Position numbers and translations under genes: made by a program. The notes beneath the pieces are model-generated. The model was not told the origin of the DNA, made no database searches, and was given only the letters and a program-made list of their open reading frames with translations. A stretch of 64,000 nucleotides of DNA, taken from the NCBI GenBank assembly GCA_003508835.1, contig PUFA01000557.1:1-64000 (forward strand), read 5' to 3'. Position 1 is the first letter of the stretch; every line of letters begins with the position of its first letter. Shown here piece by piece: positions 13,065 through 22,930 of the stretch. Origin of the DNA: Eonycteris spelaea. Its lineage: Eukaryota > Chordata > Mammalia > Chiroptera > Pteropodidae.

Positions 13065-13559
13065 CTTTTTGATAATTTTTATTTTTTAATTACAGCTGGC
13101 CTACAATATTATTATATTAGTTTCAGGTGTACAACACAGCGATTGGAAATTTACATAATTTACAAAGTCATCATCCCAACAAGTCTAGTACCCAGCTGAC
13201 ACCATACATAGTTATTACAATGTCATTAACTGTATTTTCCATGCTACACCATACATCATCATGACTACTTTGTAATCATCAATTTGTACTTCTCAATTCC
13301 TTCCCCTTTTTCACTGACTCACCCCGAACCCCCTCCCATATGGCAACCATCAAAATGTTCTCTGTGTCTATGTGTTTGTGTCCACATTTGTTGTTGTTGT
13401 TTATTTTGTTCTTTAGATTCCACAAGTAAGTGAAATCATATGGCACTTGTTTTTCTCTGACTTACTCCACTCAGCACAATACCCTCTAGGTCCATCCATT
13501 GTTGCAGATGGCAAAGTTTCATCTTTTTTATGGCTGAGTAATATTCCATTGTATATATG

Positions 13560-13870
13560 AATGGGTCTCTTCTTTATCTATTCACCCATTGATGGACACG
13601 CAGGTAGCCTCCATATCTTGACTATTGTAAGTAACATTGCAATGGACATATGAATTTTCATGTCCCTTCAAAGTAGTGTTTTGGGTTTCTTCGGATAAAT
13701 ACCCAAAAATGGATTACCTGGTCCTTCTTTGTCTTTTGTTATAGCCTTTATTTTAAAGTCTCTTTTGTCTAGTATAAGTATCACTACCCAAGCTATGTTG
13801 TTTCCATTTTTATGAAATGCATTTTTCCATCTCTTTACTTTCAGTCTGTTTGTATCTTTCATTCTGAAGT
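13560..13870 (-). pseudogene. ORF2 start/end fusion relic in element A
   Basis: The antisense translation at 13668-13862 reads as endonuclease-region sequence (RLKVKRWKNAFHKNGN, then DKRDFKIKAITKDKEG). It passes within a few codons into the extreme ORF2 C-terminal motif (FLGIYPKKPKTLL). In an intact L1 these two parts are about 1,000 residues apart. The endonuclease remainder, reverse transcriptase and most of the C-terminal domain are absent. The junction is at about 13708-13722 on +. Copy B shows the same join at about 25710-25725, so it was inherited from a common source element and is not local damage. No function is claimed. Confidence 0.7.
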
Positions 13871-14137
13871 GAGTCTTTTATAGGCAGCATATATAAAGGT
13901 CTTATTTTCTTATCTATTCAGCCACCCTATCTTTTGATTGGAACATTTAATCCATTTACATTTAAAGTAATTGTTGATACACTTCTAGTTCTTGCCATTT
14001 TATTATTCATATTTATTTTTCTTCTCCCTCCTCCTCTTCCTCCTCTTCTTTCTTTTCCTTTTCTTTGTCCTCCTTCTCCTCTCCCCTTCCACCCCCAACA
14101 TTTTCTGTAGTACTGGTTTAGTGGTGATGAATTCCTT

Positions 14138-15040
14138 TCATTTTTTCTTGTCTGGGAAGCTCTTTATCTGTTCTTTGATTCTAAATGATAGCTTTGCTGG
14201 GTAGAGTAATCTTGGTCGTAGGTCCTTGCTTTTCCTCACTCTGACTATTTCCTGCCAAACTCTTCTGCCCTGCAAAGTTTCTATTGAAAAATGAGCTGCC
14301 AGGCTTATGGGTTCTCCCTTGTAGGTAACTAACTGCTTTCTCTTGCTGCTTTTAAGATTTTTCTCTTTGTCTTTAATCTTTGGCATTTTAATTATGTTGT
14401 GTCTTGGTGCGGGCCTCTTTGAGTTCATCTCGTTTGGTGCTTTCTGTGCTTTCTGGGCTCATATGTCTATATCGTTTATAAGATTAGGGAAGTTTTCCAT
14501 CATTATTTCTTCAAATAGGTTTTCAATTCCTTGTTCTCTTTTCCTTCTGGTATTCCTATGATGTGAATGTTGGTACACTTCCCAACATTGATGTTGTCCC
14601 CAGAGGCCCCTTAAACTGTCCTTATTTTTTTGGATTCTTTTTTCTCATTGCTGTTCTGATTGGGTATTTTCTGCTACCTTGTTTTCAAATTGCTGATTCG
14701 ATCCTCTCTTTTATCTAATCTACTGCTGATTTTTCCTAAGGTAGTTTTCATTTCAGTTATTTTATTCAATTCTGTTTTTTTTTTTTTTTGTTTTCTTGTC
14801 CGTATTTTCATGTTTTCTATCTCTTTGTTAAAGTTCTCACTGAGTTCATCTACTCTACTTTTAAACTTCATTAAGCCATCTTATAACCAGTGTTTTGAAC
14901 TCTCTGCATCTGGTAGATTGCTTGGCTCCATTTTATTTAGTTCTTTTTTCTGAAGCTTTGTTCTGTTCTTTGATTTGGGACATATTTGTGTCCCCATTTT
15001 GGCTTGCCTCCTTGTGTTTGTTTCTATGTATTAAGTAGAG
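14138..15040 (-). pseudogene. L1 ORF1 relic in element A
   Basis: Antisense fragments include a coiled-coil-like piece at 14674-14871 (FKSRVDELSENFNKEIEN and further Lys/Glu-rich heptads). A C-terminal piece lies at 14138-14428 (GEPISLAAHFSIETLQGRRV, FRIKEQ). This is the layout of L1 ORF1p, an RNA-binding trimeric chaperone. The frame is broken by shifts, so it is not translatable as one protein. Confidence 0.65.
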
Positions 15041-16461
15041 TTTACTATGTCTCCCAGTCTTAGTAGAAGTGGCCTTATATTAATAGGTGTCCTGTTAGGG
15101 CCCTAGCAGCAGTCTTCCGTGGTCACCTGAGCTGGGTGCTCCAGGTATGTTCTTGTATGGGTTGTGTGTGCCCCCCTTCCCCCTTGATTGTTGTTTTGCA
15201 CTGAAATGGGAGAGATTGACTTTTGGCTGATTGGTTGTGAGGAATTGGCTGGTGACTATAGTGGAGGAGCTTTTTAACACAGGTGGCTGACCCTATGAAG
15301 CAAGATTGGTTTTAAGGAGGGCTGTGGTGCCTGCCCAGTCCGCCCTCTTGGTTTGTCATGCTCAGATGCAGCCCCAGGTAGTGGCTCCAGCTTGGTCAGA
15401 AGTCTGCATCAGGCAATGCTGGCACTGGGGCCTCCTGGGAAAGACCTGGCTGCAGGCCAAAGTTCAGCTATAGCGTTTGCCCTTCCTGGAGCCACATGGC
15501 ATGAGCTGTCAGGCAATCTGTAGATGGCTGACACCTGTGCTGGGCTTGGAGATGCCTTGAAAGACCATGCCATGAACCAAGGCCACTTGCCACCCAGTGC
15601 CAGGCTTGGGGCCTGCTCAGCAGGAGGTACAGGGTACAACCGAGATCAGATGCTGCTTTTTTTACATTTTGTAAACCTTTGAGAGATTTTAGAAAAGTCC
15701 ACAGTATGAGCCAAGATAAGTCATTTGTATGGAAAAGTCATTGGATGTGATTTGGGTTGGCCCAAAAGTTGGGTGGGGTGAGATCTCAGGGTATCACCAG
15801 GGTGGGACAGCCAGTGTTTGCCAGGTTGATGGAAACTCAGATATGGGAGCCATCTGTATCTGCATTCCAGGAGTTGGGAGGGCTCAACAAAAAAGCAATG
15901 GCTTCTGCCAGCCCTTCTCTCTGGGAGAAAACTTCCCCCTCAGCCCTTGTCCTGAAGCTAGTCAATTCAGTTCCTCCCCATATGTCCCTGGCATCCTTTG
16001 AGCCTCTGCCCCAGTGCTGGAGCTCAGAGTGAGTGAGTCCAACAGCGTGTAGGTTGCTGTGTGGGACCCCTGCAGCTCTCTGCCCCACTCAGCCACTATC
16101 TGCTGATTTTCACATCTAGGTTTTGTGGGGACTTCTCTTCCCGGCCCTGGAATCCTGGCTTGAGAAGCTGGGTGTGGGGTCAGGACCTCTTACTCCTCCG
16201 GGAGGACATCCACAACAGAGATAGTCTTCTCAATTTTCAATCCACATGCTTGTGTGTGACCAGTTTGTTCTATGTTTCTGCCCCTCCTGCCAGTATCAAG
16301 GTGGCCCCTTCTGTATGTCCTTAGTTGTAGGACTTCTGTTCAGCTATACTTCAGCCGATTTTCAGTGATGGCTGTTCTGTAGTTTAGTTGTAAATTTTAT
16401 GTGATTGTGAGAGGAGGCCAACACAGCATTTACCTACTCTGTCATCTTGACTGGAAAATCC

Positions 16462-17226
16462 TCTCTAGTAATTTTTATATTTTGCAGTCCAAACCTGTTC
16501 CCAAATCTGTGTCACCATGCCTTACTTGCAGTAAATGGTTTGGTGTCACTCACTTCAGGGGATCCCCTGCTGAAGTCCTCTTATAGGCTCAATGCTTTCT
16601 GGCTCAGCACATTTTTATCAGTTGGAACATGTTTTTAGTTCATGTGTTCTACCCACAAATGGAATGTCTTTTCCACCTTAACTTAGCATTTATCATGCAC
16701 TGTGGCTGTAAATTTTGCAGTTTGAGGTGCAACAGCAAAACTAGCATGAATTTCTTTATCTTTGTTCACAAAGAAGATTTGTTCTTAGCATAGATGAGCA
16801 ACCTCAGCATACAATTTTTTTCTTTCCTTATAAAGTCAAGAACTTTAACCTTTTCACTTAAAGGAAGCACTTTACAGCTTCTTTTTGGCACATCTGAATT
16901 GCAAGCACCACTACTTTTACACTGTGGGGCCACTGTTAAGTAAAATAAGGGTCACTTGAACACAAGCACTGTGATACCAGGACAGTAGATAACAGGCAGG
17001 TAGCATAACATATACATCATGGATACACTGGACAAAAGGATGATTCACATTCCAGGTAGGATGGAGTGAGATGGCAAGAGATTTTATCAAGCTACTGAGA
17101 ACAGCATGCAATTTAAAACTTGTAAATTTTTTATTTCTGGAATTTTACATTAATATTTCGGACTGTAGTTGACCATGGGTAACTGAAACTGTTGAAAGTG
17201 AAACTGTGGATAAGGGGAAACTACTG
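16462..17226 (+). mobile_element. Tigger-type DNA transposon, right piece
   Basis: The element resumes after the insertion of A. It ends with 'ggataaggggaaactactgt', which is a typical Tigger terminal inverted repeat, matching the complementary start at 12909. Words such as 'ttacttgcagtaaatggttt' fit a decayed transposon body. No transposase frame remains. Confidence 0.65.
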
Positions 17227-17384
17227 TATTCTATCTCACATCCTTTGCCTTTAGAAAGCCGTATGTTTTGAATCTCCCACCAATGATTTGCCACCAAAGT
17301 GAACCTTCTTAACGAGCTGATCACATTTTTTTCTCCCTCTGACACTCTTGTACTCTGTCTTCCCACACCTAGACCCCGGTCATT

Positions 17385-17475
17385 TTTCATGCCTAGTGTG
17401 TAGGGTTGTAGACTTACTTTAACACTTACCACAAGCAGTGTCGTGCCTACCACAAGCAGGCATGTAAGAGAACAA
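17385..17475 (+). pseudogene. Decayed mir-532-like hairpin
   Basis: 'catgcctagtgtgtagggtt' aligns with mir-532 5p (catgccttgagtgtaggact). 'ttaacacttaccacaagc' aligns with the loop and 3' arm start. It is followed by 'gagaacaagcctcc', like the flank of the real locus ('gagcaagcctcctgact' at 18268). The 3' arm is scrambled by a 'taccacaagcag' duplication. This is the best-preserved dead copy of the upstream group. Confidence 0.55.
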
Positions 17476-17576
17476 GCCTCCCTGTTACATCTAGCACACA
17501 CTTGAAGTCAGAATCCCCTCCACCTCACTCTCAGATCCACACCTCCCTCCATGAGGCATTCTCATATGCCTTGCAT

Positions 17577-17702
17577 GATGTAGCATTTTCTCTCCCTCTT
17601 TCTCGCTCATTCGCTTGCTCTCGCATGCAGTCTCGTTCTTCCCTTCTTCTCTCCCTCTTTCACCCTCTCTCTTCCCCTCTTTTCCTCCCTCCCTCTCTCA
17701 GA
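17577..17702. repeat. Pyrimidine-rich tract
   Basis: About 120 bases of mostly C and T on +, ending 'ccctctctcag|aag', which looks like a splice acceptor by chance. No exon follows that I recognise. It is preceded by 'atgccttgcatgatgtagc', weakly like mir-188 5p. Confidence 0.7.
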
Positions 17703-17789
17703 AGATTGAGCCTTCATTTTTAGGTCCTCTTTCTAAATACTGGCATGCAAAATTCTGAGTGTTCTTATCGTGTGTCCTCTATGCATGGT

Positions 17790-17930
17790 CCAGTGTTGTT
17801 TCATCTGTAAAATAGTGATAATAATGATTACCTTGTAGATATTTTATGAGGACTTAATGAGCTAACATATAAAAAGCACTTAGAACAGTGCCCTGTAGAA
17901 AATACCAGAATGATGCTTGGAATAACAATA
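17790..17930 (+). repeat. MIR SINE (sense)
   Basis: 'tttcatctgtaaaatagtga' then 'ttttatgaggacttaatgag' and 'aaaaagcacttagaacagtg' match the MIR core and 3' half on +. Confidence 0.8.
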
Positions 17931-18051
17931 AAGAAAAAGAAAGCAGGAAAATGGGGAAAAAAGGTAGTAGTGAACATTCCTGAACATACATATGTGAACT
18001 AACATGAAGACATACCTTCTCATTACAGTGTGTCTGGGGCACAGTTATATA

Positions 18052-18260
18052 TAACTGTGTGTGTGTATCTATCTATATCTATATCTCTATATCTCTATAT
18101 ATCTATATCTAGATATATATCGATCAATATCTATCAATAGATAGACAGATAGATAGATCTAGATAGATAGATAGAGAGATAGATAGATAGATAGATAGAT
18201 AGATCGATCGATCTCCAAGTTATCTGGGACATAGACACACACACACACACACATACAGTG
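18052..18260. repeat. (TATC)n/(GATA)n plus (CA)n microsatellite
   Basis: Runs of TATC and TATATC on the left turn into runs of GATA on the right (from about 18138). The two halves are therefore complementary and the single strand could fold on itself. A pure (CA)n run follows at about 18235-18252, ending about 28 bases before the mir-532 precursor. Confidence 0.9.
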
Positions 18261-18280
18261 TACAGGAGAGCAAGCCTCCT

Positions 18281-18371
18281 GACTTGCTTTCTCTCTTACA
18301 TGCCTTGAGTGTAGGACTGTGGCATCTTAATTACCCTCCCACACCCAAGGCTTGCAGGAGGGTGAGCCGTC
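18281..18371 (+). ncRNA. MIR532: microRNA precursor mir-532
   Basis: This is a hairpin precursor processed by Drosha and Dicer. The 5p arm (18299-18320, catgccttgagtgtaggact..) matches human miR-532-5p as I recall it, except for C to T near its 3' end. The 3p arm (18335-18356, cctcccacacccaaggcttg..) appears identical. The loop 'ggcatcttaattac' is conserved but one T shorter at the arm-loop border. It is the first member of the CLCN5 intronic cluster and lies 340 bases upstream of mir-188, same strand as the CLCN5 exon at 57755. Known role: post-transcriptional repression. Functionality here is inferred from arm conservation. Confidence 0.93.
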
Positions 18372-18620
18372 TCATTCCTCTCCAGTGCACAGGCATGAGC
18401 CCAAAAACACATGGTAGATGGTTTTGGTCTTAATGTAGCCTCTTCTCTGCTACTGAACCCTGCCGTGGGTGACTGTCCCACTCCATGTGTACCCCTCCTG
18501 GCTTACCGACAGCACCTCTCCCTTGGCTAGATCCCTTGCTGCCTGTGGGCAACCCCCAAGCTGATGCACCTTGCTTTCTAGAGCATTCCACATGTTGTGC
18601 CAAGAGAGTGAGCCTTTCTC

Positions 18621-18707
18621 TGCTCCTCTCTCTCACATCCCTTGCATGGTGGAGGGTGCACTTGCTGAAAACCCCTCCCACATGCAGGGTTTGCAGGATG
18701 GTGAGCC
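18621..18707 (+). ncRNA. MIR188: microRNA precursor mir-188
   Basis: The 5p arm (18636-18656, catcccttgcatggtggagg..) and 3p arm (18675-18695, ctcccacatgcagggtttgc..) look identical to human miR-188 from memory. The stem is long and well paired. The loop differs slightly (tgcacttgctg where human has tgagctttctg). The base of the stem is 'tgctcctctctctca' against 'aggatggtgagcc', the same lower-stem pattern seen in most members of this cluster. This supports common descent with mir-532, -500 and -660. Probably co-transcribed with mir-532. Confidence 0.94.
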
Positions 18708-19230
18708 TCAGCTTTCCTTGCTCTCTTGTGCATGTATGCACACACACCCCTTTGCAAAAAGATGGACACATACAGGTCGTGAAAAGGAGAACAACGCACT
18801 GTCCCATGTCCTTTCTTGTACCTCAGTACTACATCGATCTTGCAGGAGAAGGAGTTTTCTCTTACCTTTTTTTCTTATACAAAGTATAGGTCCTCACAGT
18901 CAGTAACAAGGATAACCTAGAAGGAGGGAATATTTAGGCCTGTTCCTTCCTTGCCAGAACCTATGGGGAAGGAGAGAGATCTTTTTTAGTACTCCCACAC
19001 ATGGGGTGTGGTGGAAAGGAGGCCTTGTAGCTAATGCTCATGAACCCAATGTGTAAGGGAAATTAAGGAGCATCTGTTTTAGCACAATGGAAGTGCACGC
19101 ACACAAGGTACAGGGTACATGCCTTCTCAACTTCATACTTACTTGCATGAGAGGGTACTGTCTTCTTAGACAGTCACATAGACATGAGTCAGAGTGTAAG
19201 CTTTCTCTGTTCTAGTTCCAGACCCAGGAT
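18708..19230. other. Spacer after mir-188
   Basis: It contains a possible further decayed unit at about 18785-18865 ('gcactgtcccatgtcctttc', then 'atcttgcaggagaaggag'). Otherwise unassigned. Confidence 0.35.
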
Positions 19231-19234
19231 TTGC

Positions 19235-19620
19235 AGTTGATTCATTCAATGAGCCATTCATTTAGTCAACAAATATTTATTGAGCATCTACTATGTGTTG
19301 GGTACTCTACTACACAACAGTGATACATCAGTGATAAAAAGACAAGAATCCCCCTCCTAGTTGGGGGAGGGAGTTAGGCAGTGAACAAAGTGAGTAGGTA
19401 AAATACATAATGAGCCAATTGGTGATAAATGCTCTGAGGTATCATAGAGCAGGAAAGGGGATAAGGAGTGGGTAAGGTAGTGGCAGTGGAAACAGCGGAG
19501 TTTCAGGATCAAATTGGGCAATCAGGAAAGGTCTGCTATATTCTGGGAATATCAAAGATGCCATTGTGGCAGGAGCAGGAGTGGGAAGTAGCAAGATATA
19601 GAGGAAAGGGAAAGCTAATA
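19235..19620 (-). repeat. L2 relic (antisense)
   Basis: 'caacaaatatttattgagca' then 'tctactatgtgttgggtact' is the antisense L2 3' end. It is followed by the usual purine-rich antisense 3' UTR ('ggaaaggtctgctatattctg'). Confidence 0.75.
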
Positions 19621-19639
19621 ATTAGTGTGTATCTCTAAA

Positions 19640-19945
19640 CAGTGAGAAAATCTTGTTTACAAAAATCATAACCACAATACCATTAACACTTAACAATCTC
19701 TTAATGTCATCAAATATCCACTGTTCAAATTTCTAGTTGTCTCAAAAATATCATAAACTAGGATTCAAATAAAGTCCACACATTTTATTTGGTTGGTAAG
19801 TATCCGTAGTCTCTGAATTATAACTTCCTCCTCCATCTATATTTTTTCTCTGCTTATAATTTATTTACTGGAAAAAAGTGAACCATTTGTCCTGCAGTTT
19901 CCCACAGGCTGGATTTTTCTGATTGTATCCTTGTGGTGTAGTTTA
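19640..19945. repeat. Probable ancient LINE fragment
   Basis: 'aataaagtccacacatttta' and 'cccacaggctggatttttct' are words I associate with an old L1-type 3' region. Family and orientation are not certain. Confidence 0.4.
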
Positions 19946-20337
19946 CATGTTCCTTTTCCTTGTTTGTATTTCCAGACATGCACATAAACATAAGCAAGGT
20001 AGACAGGAGGATGAGCGTGCATGGGAGGCCCTCATGTGGCTAAGTGTACCGCATATAACAGGCAGGTGAGTGTTCAGAGACAGGATACACTGGAGCCTTT
20101 AGTTTCATACTCAAGGAGGCAAATGCCCCCATTCTCTTACATTCACTTGTTTTTTCTCTCTCTCCTCACACACACTCATGAAATTCACTTTCTGACTCAT
20201 TCCCCTCTCTCTGATACACACAGTTCCATAAAGCATTCAGGAGATTGAGTCATTCACCTGCTATATCCCTCTCGCACTCTCACCTTCAATTTGTAGAAAA
20301 TATAACATCTGTGACATGCAATGAAGTGAAGGTCAAT

Positions 20338-20570
20338 AAAGTGAGGTATGCCTGTGGTGATAGCTGTGTGCCAGGTGCTGTGCTCCACTTTATGTTTGTC
20401 ATTCTATTTCATTTTTATTGGCAACATTAAGAGGTGGGCTTTATTGTCCCTGTTTTTCAGAAGTGTAACCTGACCTTGAGAAAATCGGGTTGATTCTATA
20501 AACTAATTAATAGTAGAGCTTGGATTTGAACTGGGGTTTGAGGATACCAAAGTCCATGGTTTTTCCCCAC
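20338..20570 (-). repeat. MIR SINE (antisense)
   Basis: 'gtgtgccaggtgctgtgctc', 'attgtccctgtttttcagaa' and 'agagcttggatttgaactgg' appear in antisense MIR order. Confidence 0.75.
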
Positions 20571-20571
20571 A

Positions 20572-20735
20572 CCAGTGTTGGCTCAGACCAGCATCATCAC
20601 TTGGGAACCTGTAAGAAATGCAAATTCTTTGGCCCTACCCAGGCCTATGGGATCAGAAACCCTTGTAGTCTCTATATTGCCAAGCTGTCTGGGTGATTCT
20701 GATGCATGTTGAAGTTTGAAAACAACTGCACTCAC
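20572..20735 (+). mobile_element. MER20 (hAT-Charlie) DNA transposon relic
   Basis: 'catcacttgggaacctgtaa' then 'gaaatgcaaattctttggcc' and 'gtctgggtgattctgatgca' are the MER20 core words in order. MER20 is a non-autonomous hAT element of placental mammals. Confidence 0.75.
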
Positions 20736-21026
20736 CTATACTGTCTTCTGGTCACATATTCACACAAAGGATTTGGAGGATAATGAGCTTTGGTGACATC
20801 TCACATTCATTCTTTTCCTCTCGCTCACTCTACTCTATCCTCCCAATCTCTTTGTCCTTATAGATTTATACCTTTTGGTCGTTTTTTTGTTGTTGTTATC
20901 CAAGAGAAGACAAAATATGTCTTCAACTAGACATTTTTAAGGTGATATTCAAGAACCTTCACAAGTAAACACCTTTTCTGTGAAGAACGAGTCCTCTTGT
21001 TAAACCCTCGAGAGGCCTTCTGCCCT

Positions 21027-21110
21027 GCTCCCCCTCTCTAATCCTTGCTACCTGGGTGAGAGTGCTGTTGGAATGCAATGCACTGGGCAAGGATTCCAAG
21101 AGTGAGAGCT
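21027..21110 (+). ncRNA. MIR500A: microRNA precursor mir-500a
   Basis: The 5p arm at 21039-21061 (taatccttgctacctgggtg..) matches human miR-500a-5p over all 23 positions as I recall them. The loop 'gtgctgttggaatgca' follows. The 3p arm at 21078-21098 reads 'atgcactgggcaaggattcc': it lacks one C of the human 'atgcacctgggc' and ends differently. Paralogy assignment rests on position (between mir-188 and mir-362) and on the 5p arm. The lower stem 'gctccccctctc' against 'aagagtgagagc' is kept, so Drosha processing is plausible. An L2 fragment follows 30 bases downstream, as in the other units of this series. Confidence 0.9.
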
Positions 21111-21139
21111 TATCTTCTTTTAGGGCAGAGCACCTTTCC

Positions 21140-21265
21140 ATCCTCTACCTATTCCACAAATATTTATGGGTTGCCTCTTTTATACATGTTACTAAATTGT
21201 GCAGTGAACATACAGTAGTGAATAAGACATGCCTGGTTCCTGCCCTCATGTTGCTTACAGTCAAG
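21140..21265 (-). repeat. L2 fragment of the mir-500a unit
   Basis: 'ccacaaatatttatgggttg' through 'gtagtgaataagacatgcct' and 'cctgccctcatgttgcttac' is an antisense L2 3' end. The same fragment type follows the hairpins of mir-362, -501, -500b, -660 and several decayed copies at similar spacing. Confidence 0.7.
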
Positions 21266-21540
21266 GAAGTAGAATGGAATTCCTCATTAGCCATTACACC
21301 TACATGCCCAAAGGTGGATGGGTCACAGTAGACTTCTTATTGCCACTGTCACCCACAAATACACAAAAGCATAAATCTTCTCTGATCTCTCACAGAACTA
21401 TACAGGAGGGAACACTCTCTGCCTCGGTACAATCACTCATAAATGACACTATACACGAGAATAAGAATCTTTGTCATAGCTGTACGTGCACACACACACA
21501 CACGTGAAGGACAGGTACCTGAGCTTTGTCTGCTCTCCCT

Positions 21541-21605
21541 CTCAAATCCTTGGAGCCTAGGTGTGAGTGCTGTTTCAGTGCAACACACCTATTCAAGGAT
21601 TCAAA
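21541..21605 (+). ncRNA. MIR362: microRNA precursor mir-362
   Basis: The 5p arm at 21545-21568 (aatccttggagcctaggtgt..) differs from human miR-362-5p by one A to G as I recall it. The 3p arm at 21582-21603 (aacacacctattcaaggatt..) looks identical. The short loop 'gctgtttcagtgc' is conserved. It sits 430 bases after mir-500a. The downstream L2 fragment is at about 21668-21770. Confidence 0.93.
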
Positions 21606-21667
21606 GAAGCTGAGCCTTGTCTGCATGTAGAAGGACTGGGTACCTATACATCACCTCTTTTACTTTC

Positions 21668-21965
21668 CCACTTTCTTTAAAATATTTGAGTTTGCTATGA
21701 GGTGCTAGCCCTGCACTGGCCACTAGAGATACAGTGGTGAATGAGATAGACAAGACTCCTGGCCCAGAGTCCTCATCTCTGGGCTCTCTAAAGGACAGCT
21801 ATGGGAGAATGGACTTCATTCTCTGTGGACAGGCTTACCCCTATGTCAGGTCATGAACTTTCTCCTTATTCCAGCTTACTGTGTGTCAGATACTGTAATG
21901 GGAGACATACTCTGGGTGATGAGACTGACACAACCAGTTGTTGCTCTTAATGAGCTTATAACTTA
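21668..21965 (-). repeat. L2 fragments after mir-362
   Basis: Two antisense L2-like pieces: 'tttgctatgaggtgctagcc' through 'gtggtgaatgagatagacaa' (21685-21760), and 'tactgtgtgtcagatactgt' through 'ttaatgagcttataacttag' (21875-21965). The second suggests an extra partial unit whose hairpin is lost. Confidence 0.55.
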
Positions 21966-22324
21966 GCAGAGGAATGGAAAAGAATAAAATATCCCTTTTA
22001 CTGTGCCATCTTCCAACATGTACATGCACATGTGTGACTGCATACAGAATGTGCCAACCTTCTTGTTTTCCAAACACACAGCCAACCATGCAGACTCTCA
22101 TGTATGATCTGAAAAAGATGCCACTCACAGTACATATTTAGAGGCTTTGTCTGAGAGAAAATGGCCATGTGACCTTGTGTATGAGAATGAATACATATGT
22201 GCACCCTGGGCAGATGTTTCAAGCTTATTAAATACACGTAGTGATGCTTTGCAGGAATAGAACTTAGAGTTAAATATGCACATGCACACACAAACAGGGT
22301 ACAGGTGCCTGATCTTTCTGCTCT

Positions 22325-22407
22325 GCTCCCCCTCTCTCATCCTTTGTCTCTGGTTGAGAGTGCTTTCAAAATGCAATGCACTGGGGCAAGGATTCTGGAG
22401 AGTGAGC
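22325..22407 (+). ncRNA. MIR501: microRNA precursor mir-501
   Basis: Assigned by order (after mir-362) and by the 5p arm at 22338-22359 (catcctttgtctctggttga..), which carries the diagnostic 'cctttgtc' of miR-501 where its relatives have 'ccttgcta'. The 3p arm at 22375-22396 reads 'aatgcactggggcaaggatt..', with two changes at positions 8-9 from human 'aatgcacccggg' as recalled. The first base of 5p is C, not A, and the G-to-T in 'ggttg' adds a mismatch. The stem is still long. An antisense L2 fragment follows at about 22492-22590. Confidence 0.87.
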
Positions 22408-22847
22408 CTCCTCTGAGTGTGGATGAGCAGAGGATCTGTACATCACCTCTCAGCTGCTTGCTGCATGTCTGCCTGCCTGCCCTCTGTCCCTCATTCATTC
22501 TTTTCCTTTCTCAAATAGTATTCATTAGGTACTGTGCTGAGCATTGGACACAGAAGAATGAACAAGACAGACCAGGGAGGAGAATGGACTTTGTCACCAC
22601 CCACCACCCCTGCATATACTGAGAGAGAGTGGTCCAGTCTGGGGACTCCTATCTACCTCCCGCCCCCCACCCCCAACTTACACACAAGCATGATACTTCT
22701 TATTCCTGATCTCACAACGATATGTGTAGGGGAACCTCTTTACTTTAGTTCCATCCTATATAGATGATAGATGCCCTGGGCAAGAACAGTAAGCCTTTTT
22801 GTTAAACACACACACAGAGGGTGCAGGTGCTAGAATCTTCTGTTCTG

Positions 22848-22930
22848 GCTCCCCCTCTCTAATCCTTGCTACCTGAGCGAGAGTGCTTTCTGAGTGCAAT
22901 GCACCTGGCAAGGATTCTGAGACGGGCAGC
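22848..22930 (+). ncRNA. MIR500B: microRNA precursor mir-500b-like
   Basis: The 5p arm at 22861-22882 (aatccttgctacctgagcga..) has G-to-A and T-to-C differences from mir-500a within the 'gggtg' segment. The 3p arm at 22898-22918 reads 'aatgcacctggcaaggattc', one G shorter than the miR-502/500a type. Its position (501 - this - 660) matches human mir-500b. The lower stem 'ggctccccctctct' against 'gagacgggcagc' is weaker than in mir-500a. An L2 fragment follows at about 22965-23050. Confidence 0.82.

Larger units (their letters stand above)
13065..16461 (-). mobile_element. Internally deleted L1-derived element (copy A)
   Basis: A 3.4-kb antisense element. Read from right to left it has a GC-rich 5' UTR (about 15080-16461), an ORF1 relic (about 14140-15040), a pyrimidine-rich spacer (14010-14100), a short piece of the ORF2 start joined directly to the ORF2 end (about 13560-13870), then a 3' UTR (about 13080-13550) with the 'ttagtttcaggtgtacaaca' motif. 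About 3.2 kb of ORF2, including reverse transcriptase, is missing relative to the L1 at 26.2-32.5 kb. Imperfect flanking repeats (ctccagtaat at 13054-13063; ctctagtaat at 16463-16472) look like a target-site duplication. Copy B has the same structure and the same internal junction. Half-L1 (HAL1) elements are the nearest known category. Confidence 0.75.

Noticed and set aside
17577..17705. Splice acceptor and exon after the pyrimidine tract
   Set aside because: The AG follows a long simple pyrimidine repeat and no conserved coding or known CLCN5 exon sequence follows.
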